DNA of 64,000 nucleotides from Rhabdophis nuchalis (lineage: Eukaryota; Chordata; Lepidosauria; Squamata; Natricidae), in contig CM077643.1 of assembly GCA_039707465.1 (NCBI GenBank), forward strand, positions 62,126,605-62,190,604, read 5' to 3'. The notes under the pieces are model-generated. The model was not told the DNA's origin, did not search any database, and saw nothing but the letters and a program-made list of their open reading frames with translations. This document shows, piece by piece, positions 1 through 11,335 of this stretch (position 1 is the first letter of the stretch; each line of letters opens with the position of its first letter). The translations under genes and the position numbers were made by a program.

Positions 1-107
1 CTGGCCACAGTGTTTGGACTAAATGTGGATGTACATTAAAAAATTCATAGCTTTAAAGCCTGAGGATAATTAGCTGAAAACTTGCAGTCCTATTTCAACC
101 ATCTCAC

Positions 108-290
108 CAGGGGTCCACAATCCCTGGTCCGTGGACCAACACCGGTCCACAGCATACCAGAAACGGCCACGCAAACAAACTTAGTCCTATCTGCAGGATA
201 CAGGTAGAACCATGCCCCCTCTGGTCCGCAGAAAAAACTCTCTCCACAGAACTGGCCCGTGGTGCCCAAAAGGTTGGGGGGGGGGCACTG
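108..290. mobile_element. Degenerate hAT-type MITE
   Basis: Starts CAGGGGTCCACAATC and contains ggtccgtggaccaacacc and tggcccgtggtgccc, ending AAAAGGTTGGGGG...CACTG: an old relative of 2,539 and 44,426. No target duplication is visible. Confidence 0.55.
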
Positions 291-508
291 TTCTTGACTG
301 CTTGCTTTAAAAATAATGTACGGATTCAAGTAATAGGAAAGGGATACATATCTAAACTCTTCTTTATTCCTATTGAGGTCTCATTGTCTGCCTTGGCTGA
401 GATTCTCCATATCTAGCCCATGTGCTTACGGATAAATTGATTTATAAATACAGATAAATTTATTTATGGGAATAAAATATTCTTATTGATAAACGGTTCA
501 ACTATAAA

Positions 509-784
509 GAGTGGTGGGTTCCTACTGGTTTGGACCGGTTTGGCCAAACTGGTAGTGGTTTGGCGGCCTGGGTCACTAGGAACCAACAGCGACCTAGGCT
601 TGCCACGCCCCCAAACTGGTTCTCCGGGTGGCGCCATAGGTGACGCCATCTTGTCTTTCACTTCTGCACATGTGCAGAACACTTTTTATTGCGCCGTGCA
701 TGTGCATACAGTACACATCAAGCGTTCGTGCGCACAGCCTCCCACAAGTGAACTGGCAGTGGTGCCTGCTGGAATCCACCCCTG
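509..784. mobile_element. Old hAT-type MITE (GTGGTGGG ends)
   Basis: Starts GAGTGGTGGGTTCC and ends GGAATCCACCCCTG, with an imperfect 8-bp duplication actataaa/actatatt. It has the same ends as the elements at 1,923, 9,349 and 39,601. Confidence 0.65.
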
Positions 785-1222
785 ACTATATTTATTTATT
801 TATTTATTTATCAAATTTATACCCCGCACCTTCTCCTAAAAAGGACCCAGGGCGGCGCACAGGCAATATTAAAAAAACCATACATAATTACAAAAATACA
901 TTATTAAAAACTATTAAATTATATCCTGTGCTAAAACACTTATAAAACCCTATAAATTAAAATGTATACGAATAAAAGTCAGAAACGGGGGGTTATGCTA
1001 GGCTGGCTTGTTGGAATAAGTGCATTTTGAGGCGCTGGCAGAAAACGCGGAGGTCCGAGGTGGTGTGTAGATTGGGGGGGCAGGTCGTTCCAGAGGGCTG
1101 GGCCCACCACAGAGAAGGCCCTTCCCCTGCCAACCGGCATTGCCCAGCCGACGGTACCTGGAGAAGGCCCTCTCTGTGGGAGCGGAGCGGTCGAAGGGAT
1201 GTATGGGGCAGGAGGCAGTCTC
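785..1222 (-). mobile_element. L2-like LINE 3' end
   Basis: Left edge is the (TTTA)n tail, then the 3' UTR signature accccgcaccttctcc...cagggcggcgcacagg. Further right on the minus strand is the RT C-terminus (GRGRAFSVVGPALWNDLPP). Truncated at 5'. Confidence 0.8.
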
Positions 1223-1333
1223 ATATATAAACATATTAGTTTCCCCTAACACTTTCTTTTTAAATACAAACTATTTAAATAAACCTGAACAGATTTTTTT
1301 TTAATTAAATGCACCATATCTAATTGACAAACA

Positions 1334-1720
1334 CAGGTAAGTCTCAACTAACAAACATTCAGTTTGTGATTGTTTGAAGTTACAGCGGCACTAAAAAAAA
1401 AGTGACATGACTGTCTTCCACACTTAAAACATTTACAGCACACCCATGGTCATGTGATCAAAATTTGGCAGCTTGGTAACTGGCATGTATTTATGTTGTC
1501 TTGGAATCATGTGACTATCTTTTGCAACCCTCTGACAAGCAAAGTCAATGGCGAAGCCAGATTCACTTAACAATCATGTTGCTACCTTAACAACTGCAGT
1601 GATTTACTTAACAACTGTGACAGGAAAGGTCATAAAACGGGACAAAACTTACTTAACAACTGTCTTGCTTAGCAAAGGAAATTTTGGGCTCAGTTGTGGT
1701 CGTAAAGGGAGAGCTACCTG
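1334..1720. mobile_element. Non-autonomous DNA element (TACGACC family), degenerate
   Basis: Starts CAGGTAAGTCTCAAC and ends GTTGTGGTCGTAA...GCTACCTG, approximate inverted ends. The interior has repeated cttaacaac units and aagtgac. Matches the better-preserved copy at 45,492 in inverse order. The open frame at 1,548-1,736 is not a gene. Confidence 0.6.
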
Positions 1721-1922
1721 CACACATATTTACTAGCTCGGCTTGAGAAAACCCTTTAACTTTTACACAGCAATTTTGTGAGTTTAAAACTAATCTCATT
1801 ATTTCTGGCTCAGCTCTGGTGCATTTGAAAACAACAATAAAGCTTACTACAGCAGCTCTGTGCTGCTTATGAGCAATCTGTTTTCCCATCTTATCTACCA
1901 GCATTTCAAAGCTTTTCATATG

Positions 1923-2198
1923 CAGAGGTGGTATTCAGCAGGTTCTGACCAGTTCTGGAGAACTGGTAGTGGAAATTTTGAGTAGTTCAGAGAACTGGTA
2001 AATACCACCTCTGGATGGCTCCACCCCCATCTATTCTCTGCCTTCGGAGTCCCAGCTGATTGGGAGGGAATGGGGATTTTGCAGTAACCTTCTCCTGGAG
2101 TGGGGAGGGAATGGAGATTTTACAGTATCCTTCCCCTGCCACACCCACCAAGCCATGCCCACAGAACCAGTAGTAAATAAAATTGAATCCCACCACTG
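1923..2198. mobile_element. hAT-type MITE (CAGAGGTGGTATTC ends)
   Basis: Starts CAGAGGTGGTATTCAGCAGG and ends GAATCCCACCACTG. The flanking octamers do not match, so the duplication has decayed or an end has moved. Interior resembles 4,917-5,128. Confidence 0.65.
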
Positions 2199-2538
2199 GT
2201 GGTATGATATCCATTTTCAGGTATAAGAGGATTGGGACTTTTTGGGGAATGCCATGGTGCAGAGGCTTAATGATGCTGGGTGTGCTGTGCTTGCCAGCAC
2301 TCCGGTGGTTTGAGTCCAGTTCCATGGGACAGGATGAGCTCCTGTCTCTTGTCCCTAGCTCCTGCTCACCTAGCAATTTCAAAAACTTTGTGAGTAGGTA
2401 GATAGGTACCACCATTTCAGTGCTGACTGCTTTCTGCATGGGGAACTAGAACCAGCACTGAATCTGCCCGGATGCTATCAGCAGAGGAACAGCGAAGGAA
2501 AGTCCTGTGTGAGCTGATGTCCTCTGAAAACACTAAAG

Positions 2539-3607
2539 CAGGGGTCCCCAACCCCCGGGCCGTGGACCGGTGCCGGGCCGTGGCTGGATGGGAGCCGGGC
2601 CGCAGGGCTAGAGAGGAGGAGGAGGGAGGAGGAGGCAGCCCCCTGAGCACAGCGCGCGGGAGAACGCAGGCACGGCTGTTCGCGCCGTTGGAGTGTGCCT
2701 CTTCCTCCACCCTCGTCGACGGAAGGATTCCTGGACGCCGCCGGACCGGCCACCGATTCCCTCCCCTGCTGGCATGCCGGCCACTCATTTTCTTCCAGGA
2801 ACTGCGGAGGCTCTGCGGGCTGGGGAGGGAACTGGCGGGTGGCTCCGGCGGCGCACAGGAGTCCCTCCGTCGACGAGGGTGGAGGAAGAGCCCCCACCAT
2901 CCTCCTGCGTTCTCCCGTGCCCGTTCTCCCCAATGGGCTGCCCCCCTCCCTCCTCCTCCTCTCCAGCCCGGCACCTATCCAGCCACGGAGCTTGAACGAG
3001 CGACCAAGCGTGGCAAGCGGGATGAGGAGGCTGGGGGCGGGGGGACAAGACGACGATGACGATGACAGACACACATAGAGAGACAGAGGGAGGGAGGGAG
3101 AGAAAGATAGACAGAGACACAGAAGGAGTGATTGAATGAATGCAAGACAGACAGACACACGCGCACACACACACACAGAGTGACAGAAATGGGCGGATGA
3201 AGGAGAGACACAAAGAGAGAAAGAAAGAAAAAAGTGGGAGAGAGAAAGACAGACAGAGAGAAAGAGACAGAAAGGAAAGAAAGAGACAGGAAAAGATACA
3301 GAAAGAGGGAAAGAGAAAGAAATAGAGAGAAAGGGAAAGAGAGAAAGAAAGAAATAGCGAGAGAGAAAAAGAGAGACAGAGACAAAGTAAGAGAAAGAAA
3401 GAGAGAGAGAGAAAGAAAGAAAGAACTTATGACCACAGTTGAGGCCAAAAGTTTGGTTGCTAACCAAGATCATTGTTAAGTGAGTTTCACATTTTCAAAG
3501 TTGGCCACGCCCACCCAGTCACATGACTGCTGAGCCCCTCAGCCGGTCCGCAGAATTTTCTTTAAAATGAAACCGGTCCCTGGTGAAAAAAAGGTTGGGG
3601 ACCCCTG
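2539..3607. mobile_element. hAT-type non-autonomous element, 1,069 bp, with purine tract
   Basis: Terminal inverted repeats CAGGGGTCCCCAACC / GGTTGGGGACCCCTG and an exact 8-bp target duplication cactaaag (2,531-2,538; 3,608-3,615). The interior holds a GC-rich inverted repeat (arms about 2,600-2,780 and 2,800-2,985), a 360-bp purine-only tract (3,065-3,425) and a block beginning ttatgaccacagttgag that is shared with the element at 39,601. No transposase. The long overlapping open frames on both strands are low-complexity artefacts. Confidence 0.92.
3065..3425 (+). repeat. GAAA/GACA purine-rich low-complexity tract
   Basis: Almost uninterrupted purine strand (gaaa, gaga, gaca units with a short cacaca stretch) inside the hAT element; no coding signal. 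Confidence 0.9.
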
Positions 3608-3705
3608 CACTAAAGGACAATCTGGTGTGAAGCTAGTTCACTCTCTTGTGGTACACCAGTACAACAAATGGACTAACAACTGTTGGCTGCCAGGACTTCT
3701 ACATA

Positions 3706-4138
3706 TTCATTCATTCATTTCATTTATTGGACTTCTAGACTGCCCCCTCTCCCCGAAGGGACTCGGGGCGGTGTACAGGTACAAATTAAAACCAACAATC
3801 AACAATACATATAACTAAAATCAAATTAAATAAACCCCTGTACAAATTTATAAAAATTAAAAAACCTTAAAACCAAATCACAGAATTTAAAAATACAAAC
3901 TAAGGTGGGAAAGATGGAATTAGGCCAGGCCGGCCAGATGAAACAGGTGGCTTTTGAGTTTCTGGCGGAAGGAGCGGAGGTCCGTGGTCGTTCTAATGTC
4001 AGGGGGAAGGTCATTCCAGAGGGTCGGGCCCACCACAGAGAAGGCCCTTCCCTGGGCGTCGCCCGCTGGCACAGCCTAGTGGACGGCACCCGGAGAAGTC
4101 CCTCTCTGTGTGAGCGAATCGGCTGAAGGGATGTATGC
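3706..4138 (-). mobile_element. L2-like LINE 3' end
   Basis: Left tail (ATTC/ATTT), then 3' UTR signature ctgccccctctccccgaagg...ggggcggtgtacagg, then the antisense RT C-terminus (trptophan-bearing GPTLW-type block, gtcgggcccaccacagagaaggc region). Best match to 63,603. Confidence 0.82.
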
Positions 4139-4175
4139 ATAGCTTTGTAGCCTCCCTGACCTTGCATGCCATAGG

Positions 4176-4176
<1 letters not shown>

Positions 4177-4221
<45 letters not shown>

Positions 4222-4284
4222 GAAGGAAGGAAGGAAGGAAGGAAGGAAGGAAGGAAGGAAAAAAGAAAGAAAGAAAGAAAGAAG
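4177..4284 (+). repeat. (GAAA)n(GGAA)n microsatellite
   Basis: Perfect gaaa units, then ggaa units, then gaaa again. The long open frames on both strands here are artefacts of the repeat. Confidence 0.97.
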
Positions 4285-4500
4285 ACCTTTTTCATACATA
4301 CATCATATTTTTTTAATATCTAGAGATCAGACTGAGGCAATATATAATTTAATAAATGAATATGAAGACCTAATTGGGGTCCAGCTCTATGTAAGCATGT
4401 ATACTTTACTTTTCATCAAAAAACCTCTGGCTAGCAGATACCTGGCTTAACCGCAGTGACTGTGAGGGCCATCTAGCTGTCCTAATGGATCACCGCTGAA

Positions 4501-5330
4501 GTATGGGTCAGCAACGGGCAGCAGCTTTCAAAAAAAGCCAACACAGTTCTAGGCTGCATCAACAGGCGATAGCATCAAGATCACAGGAAGTGATAATATT
4601 GCTTTGTACTGCACTAGTGAGCTCACATTTGGAATGTTGCATCCTGTTAAAGTCACCAAAGATGCTGAGGCCCCAGAAAGAGTGCAGAGAAGAGCAACCA
4701 AAATGATAGGAGGTTTGGAGGCTAAACCATACAATGAACGGCTAAGAAAACTAGGTATGTTTAGCATAATGAAGAGAAGACTCAGGGGAGACATGATAGC
4801 AGCCTTCCAATACTTGAAGGGCTGTCACAGGGAAGAAGCTGTCAATTTATTCTCCATAGAACCTGAGGACAAGACAAGAAGCAATGGGTGGATGCTATTC
4901 AGAGGAAGGTTCAAACCAGGGGTGAAATTCAGCAGGTTCTGACAGGTTCTGACAGGTTCTGGAGAACCGGTAGCGGAAATTTTGAGTAGTTCAGAGAACC
5001 AGCAAATACCACCTCTGGCTGGTCCCAGAGTAGGGTGGGAATGGAGATTTTGCAGTATCCTTCCCCTACCATGCCCACCAAGCCACACCCACAGAACTGG
5101 TAATAAACAAATTTGAATTTCACCTTTGGTTCAACCTGGAAATAAGGAGGAATTATGACATGACAATGATTCATCAATGGAATAGCTTGCCACCCAGAGT
5201 TGCGAGTGCTCCATCACTGCAAGTTTTCAAGAAAAGATTGGACAATCAGTTGTCCAGAATAATATAAGGGCTCCTGTCTCGGGCTGGGAGTCGGACTAGA
5301 AGACCTCCAAGGTTCTTGTCAGTTCTATGA
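4501..5330 (+). mobile_element. Old CR1 LINE 3' fragment split by a hAT-type MITE
   Basis: Plus-strand remnant of the RT C-terminus (QRRATKMIGGLEAKPYNERL, then LRGDMIAAFQYLKGCHREEA) continuing after the insertion at 5,137 as IHQWNSLPPRV, and ending in ggactagaagacctccaaggttc. The interruption at 4,917-5,128 shows that the CR1 is older. Confidence 0.8.
4917..5128. mobile_element. hAT-type MITE inserted in a CR1 remnant
   Basis: CAGGGGTGAAATTCAGCAGG ... GAATTTCACCTTTG with 7-of-8 duplication gttcaaac/gttcaacc (4,909-4,916; 5,129-5,136). Contains a small tandem gttctgaca triplet. Confidence 0.75.
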
Positions 5331-5858
5331 TTCTGTGAGCCGTTTAATGGTCTCCAGACTTTTCATGCCAGATACAGTAGTCCTAATCATATTATTGTAG
5401 GGAAATATTGAAGGAGGCCTATCTGGAACCCTTCAAGTCATCACTTTGATCAGCCTTTAGGCGAGCAGTAAATGGACACCAGCCTGCCAACCATATCTAG
5501 GGACAGACCTTTAAAGTCCCAAAGGACAAATAAAGCTTACTAAGGAAGTTATCAGCTCTAACACAAAGCTGCCTCTCAGCGATTTCTCTCTTCATGGTAG
5601 GGTAAAGAAGATGAAAGATGCCACTTTATCCTTCTAATAGGAAGACAAGTGAAGGGGAAATCTAAAAATATCAGTTTTCTAATAAGGGAAAGCAGAAAAA
5701 CAAAATTCCTGGCTTGTATCTCTACCCTTGTGGTTCCTACTGAATAAAAGATGCAAAGAGTTGATGTTTCTTGAGCTACGGTTCCAACAGTGTTAGCTTT
5801 CTGCTGGTGGGGCATAGGGAGGAGAACACGGTGGATTTTCTTAACAGTTGTGCAAGGC
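5331..5858. other. No recognisable feature
   Basis: Unique-looking AT-moderate sequence; the short open frames show no codon structure or family resemblance. Confidence 0.5.
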
Positions 5859-5871
5859 AGACGTAAGGTTT

Positions 5872-6234
5872 TAAAAGGTAAAAGTTCCCCTTGCACATAT
5901 GTGCTAGCCATTCCCGACTTTAGGGGGTTGTGCTCATCTCTGTTTCAAAGCCGAAGAGCCAGTGCTGTCCAAAGAAGTCTCTGTGATCATGTGGCTGGCA
6001 TGACTAAACACCGAAGGCGCACGGCACACTGTTACCTTCTTGCCAAAGGTGGTTCCTATTTTTCTACTTGCATTTTTGCATGCTCTCAAACTGCTAGGTT
6101 GGCAGAAGCTGGGACAAGTAACGGGAGCTAATTCCGTTACGCAGCACCAGGGATTCGAACCACCGAATTGCTAACCTTTCTGATCGATAAGCTCAGCGTC
6201 TTAGCCACTGAGTCACCACGTCCCTTACCCCTTA
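5872..6234 (-). mobile_element. Sauria-type tRNA SINE
   Basis: On the minus strand the element starts with agggacgtggtgactcagtg (A-box side), has the B box ggttcgaatcc, and ends ...ccttttaaaacc. The body has the diagnostic catgtggctggcatgac and ccgaaggcgcacgg blocks. Flanked by 13-bp duplications agacgtaaggttt/agacttaaggttt. Confidence 0.9.
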
Positions 6235-6949
6235 AGACTTAAGGTTTATTTTGGAGAAAATGCCTATGGAGTTTTTCTTCATCGAGATGTGTTTTCCTTT
6301 TCTGTGTTGCCATTGAAACTTGTTTTTGTAGACGATAGAGCAGTTGGCCTCTGCATAGATTTGGCATTGCTTTGGCTAGTAATAGTGCTAAAAATAGTTT
6401 GGAGGAAAACACACTGTTCCCTATTCAAATGCACGCAACAACACAGCTTCTCCAGGGCAATAACCAGGCATTCGTTTTTCAGCTTAGTAGCACCATCTAC
6501 TGTTGGTCATCAGGCATTTTGATGGGAAAAAAATAAGATTACTGTACAATGAACAACATGAACATTGGATCATGTGTGTTCCGTTGTACAAAGATACAAA
6601 CACTACAACCCTGCTTTTTAATATGGAAGCGAAATGTGTGTATATCAGGAAAAACATAAAAGTAATAATGAATATGGACAAGATTGAGCAGCTATGGAAT
6701 AGAACTGAATAGAAATAGGAGGGACCTGTATGACAGAAGCATTTTCAGCAGTCTGTTCATAACAGACAGGATTGAATGAAGAGTGGCTCATGCAACAAAT
6801 ATATGAAGGAAGAGTGGAAGAAGGCACAGGAAGAAGAAAAGCAAAAAATACATGTTTGGATGGAGTTCATATGACCCTCAAGAAGAGTCAACTGAGAAGC
6901 TTAAAGAACAGAGGGCAGTGTCTGAATTCCCATCTGGATCTGGCACAAT
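6235..6949. other. No recognisable gene
   Basis: Plain sequence. The 6,690-6,900 part may be 5' body of the repeat whose tail follows at 6,950, but I cannot assign it. Confidence 0.4.
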
Positions 6950-7260
6950 GACTGTATGACTGTAACTTTGTTGCGTGTATCCTTACGATTTATATTGATC
7001 GTTTCCTGATATGATTTGATTGCTTATTTGTTTGTACCCTATGACTATCATTAAGTGCTGTGCCTTATGATTCTTGACTAATGTATCTTGCCTTTTTATG
7101 TACACTGAGAGCCTATGCACCAAAGACAAATCCCTTGTGTGTCCAATCACACTTGGCCAATAAAAAATTCTATTCTATTCTATTCTATTCTACTCTACTC
7201 TACTCTACTCTACTCTACTCTACTCTACTCTACAAGCAAAGATGATTTGCTTGTAGAGTA
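6950..7260 (+). mobile_element. CR1/L3-like LINE tail ending in (ATTCT)n/(ACTCT)n
   Basis: Contains the tail signature cctatgcaccaaagacaaat and ttggccaataaaaa, followed by ATTCT units from 7,164 grading into ACTCT units. A second copy with the same signature ends at 47,972. LINE tails that seed ATTCT/AATAG microsatellites are reported for snake genomes, which supports the host assignment. Confidence 0.75.
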
Positions 7261-7261
7261 G

Positions 7262-7615
7262 AGTAGAGTAGATGACCAGGGGAGACATGATAGCAGTGTT
7301 CCGATATCTCAGAGGGTGCCACAAAGAAGAGGGAGTCAAACTATTCTCCAAGGCACCTGGGGGTAGAACAAGAAGCAATGGGTGGAAACTAATCAAGGAG
7401 AGAAGCAACTTAGAACTAAGGAGAAATTTCCTGACAGTTAGAACAATTAATCAGTGGAACAGCTTGCCTCCAGAAGTTGTGAATGCCCCAACACTGGAAG
7501 TCTTTAAGAAGATGTTAGATAGACATTTGTCTGAAATGGTATAAGGTTCCTGCCCACGCAGGGGGTTGGACTAGAAGACCTACAAGGTCCCTTCCAACTC
7601 TGCTATTGTATTATG
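7262..7615 (+). mobile_element. CR1 LINE 3' end, young-looking
   Basis: Nearly identical to the 3' end of the full-length CR1: RGDMIAVFRYLRGCHKEEGV ... NSLPPEVVNAPTLEVFKKML, then gggggttggactagaagacc and ctctgctattgtatt. 5' truncated directly against the ACTCT repeat. Confidence 0.9.
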
Positions 7616-7817
7616 TATTTTCAAGGATAGAAAAGCATGGAGAGGTATATGTGAATGGTGGATTGCAAACTGGTTCCAATTAGACTTCCTTTTACTTTAT
7701 CTGCAGTCCTTTATATGCTTGCTACTTTCTATCCCTTTTCAGCGCTGCCATAATGTTGCTTATTCCAAAAGAGATTAGCATGCTAGGAATGACTATGTAT
7801 CTACAGTATGTATCCAT

Positions 7818-8043
7818 GTAGCAATAGCAGTAACACTTACTTATATACCGCTCCACAGCCCTCTCTAAGTGTTTACTGAGTCAGCGTATTGCCCCCAACA
7901 ATCTGGGTCCTCATTTTACTGACCTCGGAAGGATGGAAGGCCTGGTCAACCTTGAGCCAGTGAGAATCGAACTGCCAAGCTGTTGGTTGGCAGTCAGCAA
8001 AATTTGCCTGCAATACTGCATTCTAACCACTGTACCTCCACAG
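7818..8043 (-). mobile_element. tRNA-derived SINE (squamate type)
   Basis: Minus strand: ggttagaatgcagtattgca, B-box-like ttcgattctcac, cctcggaggtcagtaaaatg, then gcggtatataagtaagtg and a (gctattg) tail. Same family at 16,966, 24,338 and 48,972. Confidence 0.85.
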
Positions 8044-8796
8044 CTTAATTTTAGAGGGCTAGTTAGTAGCACAGGATTAACTCATGCATTTCTGGGCACA
8101 GAAAACTCCTTTTTTTCCTGTTTAGAAATAAGAATCTTAAATAGAGATATTTTAGAAAGTCTGCCTGTTCTTATGGCAGGAAACCTGGAAGCCTCACCAT
8201 AACCTTGAGAGGATATCTAAACTACTGTGTCTGTCATCTCAGTCCATGCCTAATTCTAAGAAGCAACATCAAATGAGCAAAGAATATGCAATTAAATTTG
8301 CAGATCAATTATGTTTCACTTCATATCACATTGAGGTTGTTGCAACTCCCATTCATTTTGGAATTAATTGAAACATACAGCTTGATCGGGGGTCCTTAAA
8401 TTTTTGAAGTCAGCCGTATGGTACCTTCTGTGCATTCCTCTTTCACTTGGTGTTAATCAGCTAATTTATTTTCTTCTAGACACTAAGAATATGTTTGAAG
8501 ACAGATACTGTAGAGTGCATTTGCTCTTTCCTTAAATCAAGTTCTCTCATAAATCTACATTAAAGAGGGACTAAGTTGATATATTATGTAGGCTGGATTC
8601 CTTCAAAATACTAGTCCATAAACTTTGATTTATAAAGCCTCATGTCTAGATTTGCATTATGGGCTATGCTTTTCTATAATAGCAAATTGCTACACTGCTG
8701 GCCCACTGCTCACAAGAACAAAATGAGTTGCAATAGGGATGGCAGTAAATATAACTCTTTTCCTGCACTCGTGAAAAGTCATGCTTAGAGATGATA
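8044..8796. other. No recognisable feature
   Basis: AT-rich intronic or intergenic sequence without repeats or coding signal that I can identify. Confidence 0.5.
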
Positions 8797-8804
8797 CTTT
8801 ACAT

Positions 8805-8939
8805 CAGGGGTCCCCAACCTTTGCAACTTTAAGTCTGCAGGACTTTAGCTCCCAGAATTCTCCAGCCAGCTTTGCTGGCTGGAGAATTCTGGGAGCTGAA
8901 GTCCTGCAGACTTAAAGTTGCAAAGGTTGGGGACCTCTG
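8805..8939. mobile_element. Palindromic hAT MITE, copy 1
   Basis: Near-perfect 135-bp hairpin CAGGGGTCCCCAACC ... GGTTGGGGACCTCTG, arms meeting at ccagctttgctgg. Exact 8-bp duplication ctttacat (8,797-8,804; 8,940-8,947). Confidence 0.95.
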
Positions 8940-8949
8940 CTTTACATCA

Positions 8950-9340
8950 TTACAATGACAAGACTAAAATGAACAGACAGTTACAAAAAAAAAAGTATTT
9001 TAGTCATCAAAAGTAAATAAAATGCAAAACTGAAAACAATCAATTTCTGCAATTACTTTAGCTTTAGCAATGATTTTATTATTTTAATATGAGAAAACCA
9101 AGGTGTGCAAAGGGGTAAATGAATTAATAGGTTATACAACATTAAAATTACAAAAGAAAAGAAACAAAAATGACCATTTAATAAATCCTAGAACAGGGAC
9201 GAGAAAATAAATAAACAGTCACGTATGTTTTGATCCTAAGAAGGCAATATTTTTTTTCTGAATCCAGCCAATTATGTTTTATTCAACAAATGATAATTAG
9301 TCAAACTTTATTTTACCGTAACAAGTGAACCAGAGTGCTG
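8950..9340. other. AT-rich, no recognisable feature
   Basis: Runs of A/T with short polyA and TTTT segments; no coding or repeat signal that I can name. Confidence 0.45.
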
Positions 9341-9348
9341 CCTGGGTA

Positions 9349-10234
9349 CGGTGGTGGGATACGACTGGTACGCCCCGGTATGGGCGTACCGGTGCCTGCT
9401 GGGGGCACCAGGTACCATTCTGTTATGGTGCTCCAGAGAGTCCACCTGCCTGCCTGCACTCCTTGCCTGTATTTGAGCTGTTTGGGGCTTCTGCGCATGG
9501 AGCGTATGGTGCCTGCGCAATGCTCCACTGAGCAGCTGGAGCATCACAGGCGGTAAGTACACATACTTTTACTTTACTTTTATTCGATTTATATACCGCA
9601 CCTTCTCCATCGAAATGGACTCAGGGCGGTGCACAGGAGATTAAAACAACAAATGATAAAACAATACAATAAATAGATTAAAAAGAATTAAATAAGAACC
9701 TGCGCTAAAATTCCCACTAAAAACCCAACGTCCATTTACATATTTGGCAGAAGCTATATAACAATAAAATCTAACGATTAGCCAGCTTGCTGAAAAAAGT
9801 ATGTTTTAAGTGAACGGCAAAAGAGGGATAGGTCCATGATAGTACGAAGTTCGGGGGGTAGGTCGTTCCAGAGGGACAGCCCTGCCACAGAGAAGGCCTA
9901 CCCCTGGGCACCGCTAGTTGGCATTGACCGGCGGTTGGTACCCTCAGTAGGCCCTCTCTGTGGGAGCGTATCAGACGTAGGGAGGTATGTGGCAGGAGAC
10001 GGTCCCGTAAGTAACTAGGCCCCGAGCCATGGAGCGATTTGAAGATGGTAACAAGCACCTTAAAGCGCACCCGGAAGGCTACCGGTAGCCAGTGCAGCTC
10101 GCGCAGGAGAGGTGTTACGTGGGAGTAACATGCACACGCTGCTGCATATGCGCACATGCTGCGAGCGTTCATGTGGTGGACGCCAGACCCCATTGCACCG
10201 TTCTGGTTGCAGCGGGATCCGGAGCCCACCACTG
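9349..10234. mobile_element. hAT-type element (GGTGGTGGGAT ends) carrying an L2 fragment
   Basis: Ends CGGTGGTGGGAT / GCCCACCACTG with exact 8-bp duplication cctgggta (9,341-9,348; 10,235-10,242). Between about 9,565 and 10,125 it is interrupted by a minus-strand L2-like LINE 3' end. Confidence 0.88.
9565..10125 (-). mobile_element. L2-like LINE 3' fragment nested in a hAT element
   Basis: Minus strand reads the C-terminal end of a LINE reverse transcriptase polyprotein (HVTPLLRELHWLPVAFRVRF, then GSGPSYLRDRL and a degenerate GRPSLWQGCPSGTTYPP block), followed by the 3' UTR signature accgcaccttctcc...gggcggtgcacagg and a short TTTA-rich tail at the left. Frame is damaged. Confidence 0.8.
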
Positions 10235-10286
10235 CCTGGGTACCTCATGTAAACTATCAGAGTCATGATATATGATATGAAAATAT

Positions 10287-10460
10287 GAATATAATAGCAG
10301 TCTTCCAGTGCTTGAGGGGCTGTCACAGAGAAGAGGGGGTCAACTTATTGTCCAAAGCATCTGAGAGCAGGACAAGAAGTAACGGGTGGAAGATCATTAA
10401 AGAGAGATCCAAAAACTGGGAAATTTCCTGACAGTGGGTACAATGAATCAGTGAAAGTGG
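10287..10460 (+). mobile_element. Degraded CR1 LINE 3' fragment
   Basis: Reads a decayed form of the CR1 C-terminus (cttgaggggctgtcacagag, gagagcaggacaagaag, aaatttcctgacagtg), with stops and indels. Confidence 0.65.
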
Positions 10461-10520
10461 CCGCCAGGGGGAGCTGCAATCCAGGACAATTAGAACATCC
10501 ACAAGATAGCAAATTTTCAA

Positions 10521-11100
10521 GTCCTCTGCTAGAAAGAGGAACAGAACGGAGACATTGTTTGGCTGTTGAATGCTAGGAATTAGAAGCGCCTGTAGAACTA
10601 TTCATTCTTTTATGTTTGTCTGTAGAACTATTCGTTCTTTCATGTTTTTGTTTACAGTTTCCAATACCACTTGATAGCAACTCCTCTGCGTACAGTAATA
10701 TGCAGACAAAACATAGACTCATAAAATGTAAACAGATACAATGGAACACAAACTTTAAAGTCCTGGGAAAGCAGCATCAGAATTAAATTAACAAAAACAG
10801 TGTTCAAGGTCTAAAGTGTGCTAAGACACATTTTTATTATTACATTATTTATATTTATTATTATAAAATTATTAAAATGTTTTGCCCACCTTTATCAAGC
10901 CTTCAGAACCTCTAAAATTAACAGATACAACTGACCACAAGCCTAAAAGAATGGGAAAAGAGATCCTGGAAAAGTAAAGCTAGAAATTCGACCCTTCTAA
11001 TACAGCGTTGTTGTTGTTTTCTATTACTAAAACCAAGTCCCGTCTGCATCATGAAGCTCCATCAGCTGCATGAATCTAGAACTTCTTCAGAAGTCCTAAT
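10521..11100. other. Mostly plain sequence with a small tandem duplication
   Basis: At about 10,588-10,650 the motif ctgtagaactattc is repeated about 31 bp apart. Otherwise nothing recognised. Confidence 0.45.
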
Positions 11101-11101
11101 C

Positions 11102-11237
11102 CAGGGGTGTCCAAACTTGGGAACTTTAAGACTTGTGGACTTCAACTCCCAGAATTCCCCAGCCAGCATTCGCTGGCTGGGGAATTCTGGGAGTTGAAGT
11201 CCACAAGTCTTAAAGTTCCCAAGTTTGGACGCCCCTG
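11102..11237. mobile_element. Palindromic hAT MITE, copy 2
   Basis: CAGGGGTGTCCAAACTTGGG ... CCCAAGTTTGGACGCCCCTG, a 136-bp hairpin. A 7-bp repeat cctaatc lies on both sides, displaced by 3 bp on the right. Confidence 0.9.
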
Positions 11238-11335
11238 TGACCTAATCGGTTGAATTATTAATGATTGGGTTCACAAGTTCTGTCAAAATATTATACGGTA
11301 TCTTGGGGTTTGGCATACTGTGAGATATGTAAAGG

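Noticed and set aside
2472..3473. Long overlapping open frames on both strands (up to 331 codons)
   Set aside because: They are low-complexity translations of the GC-rich inverted repeat and purine tract of a hAT-type element.
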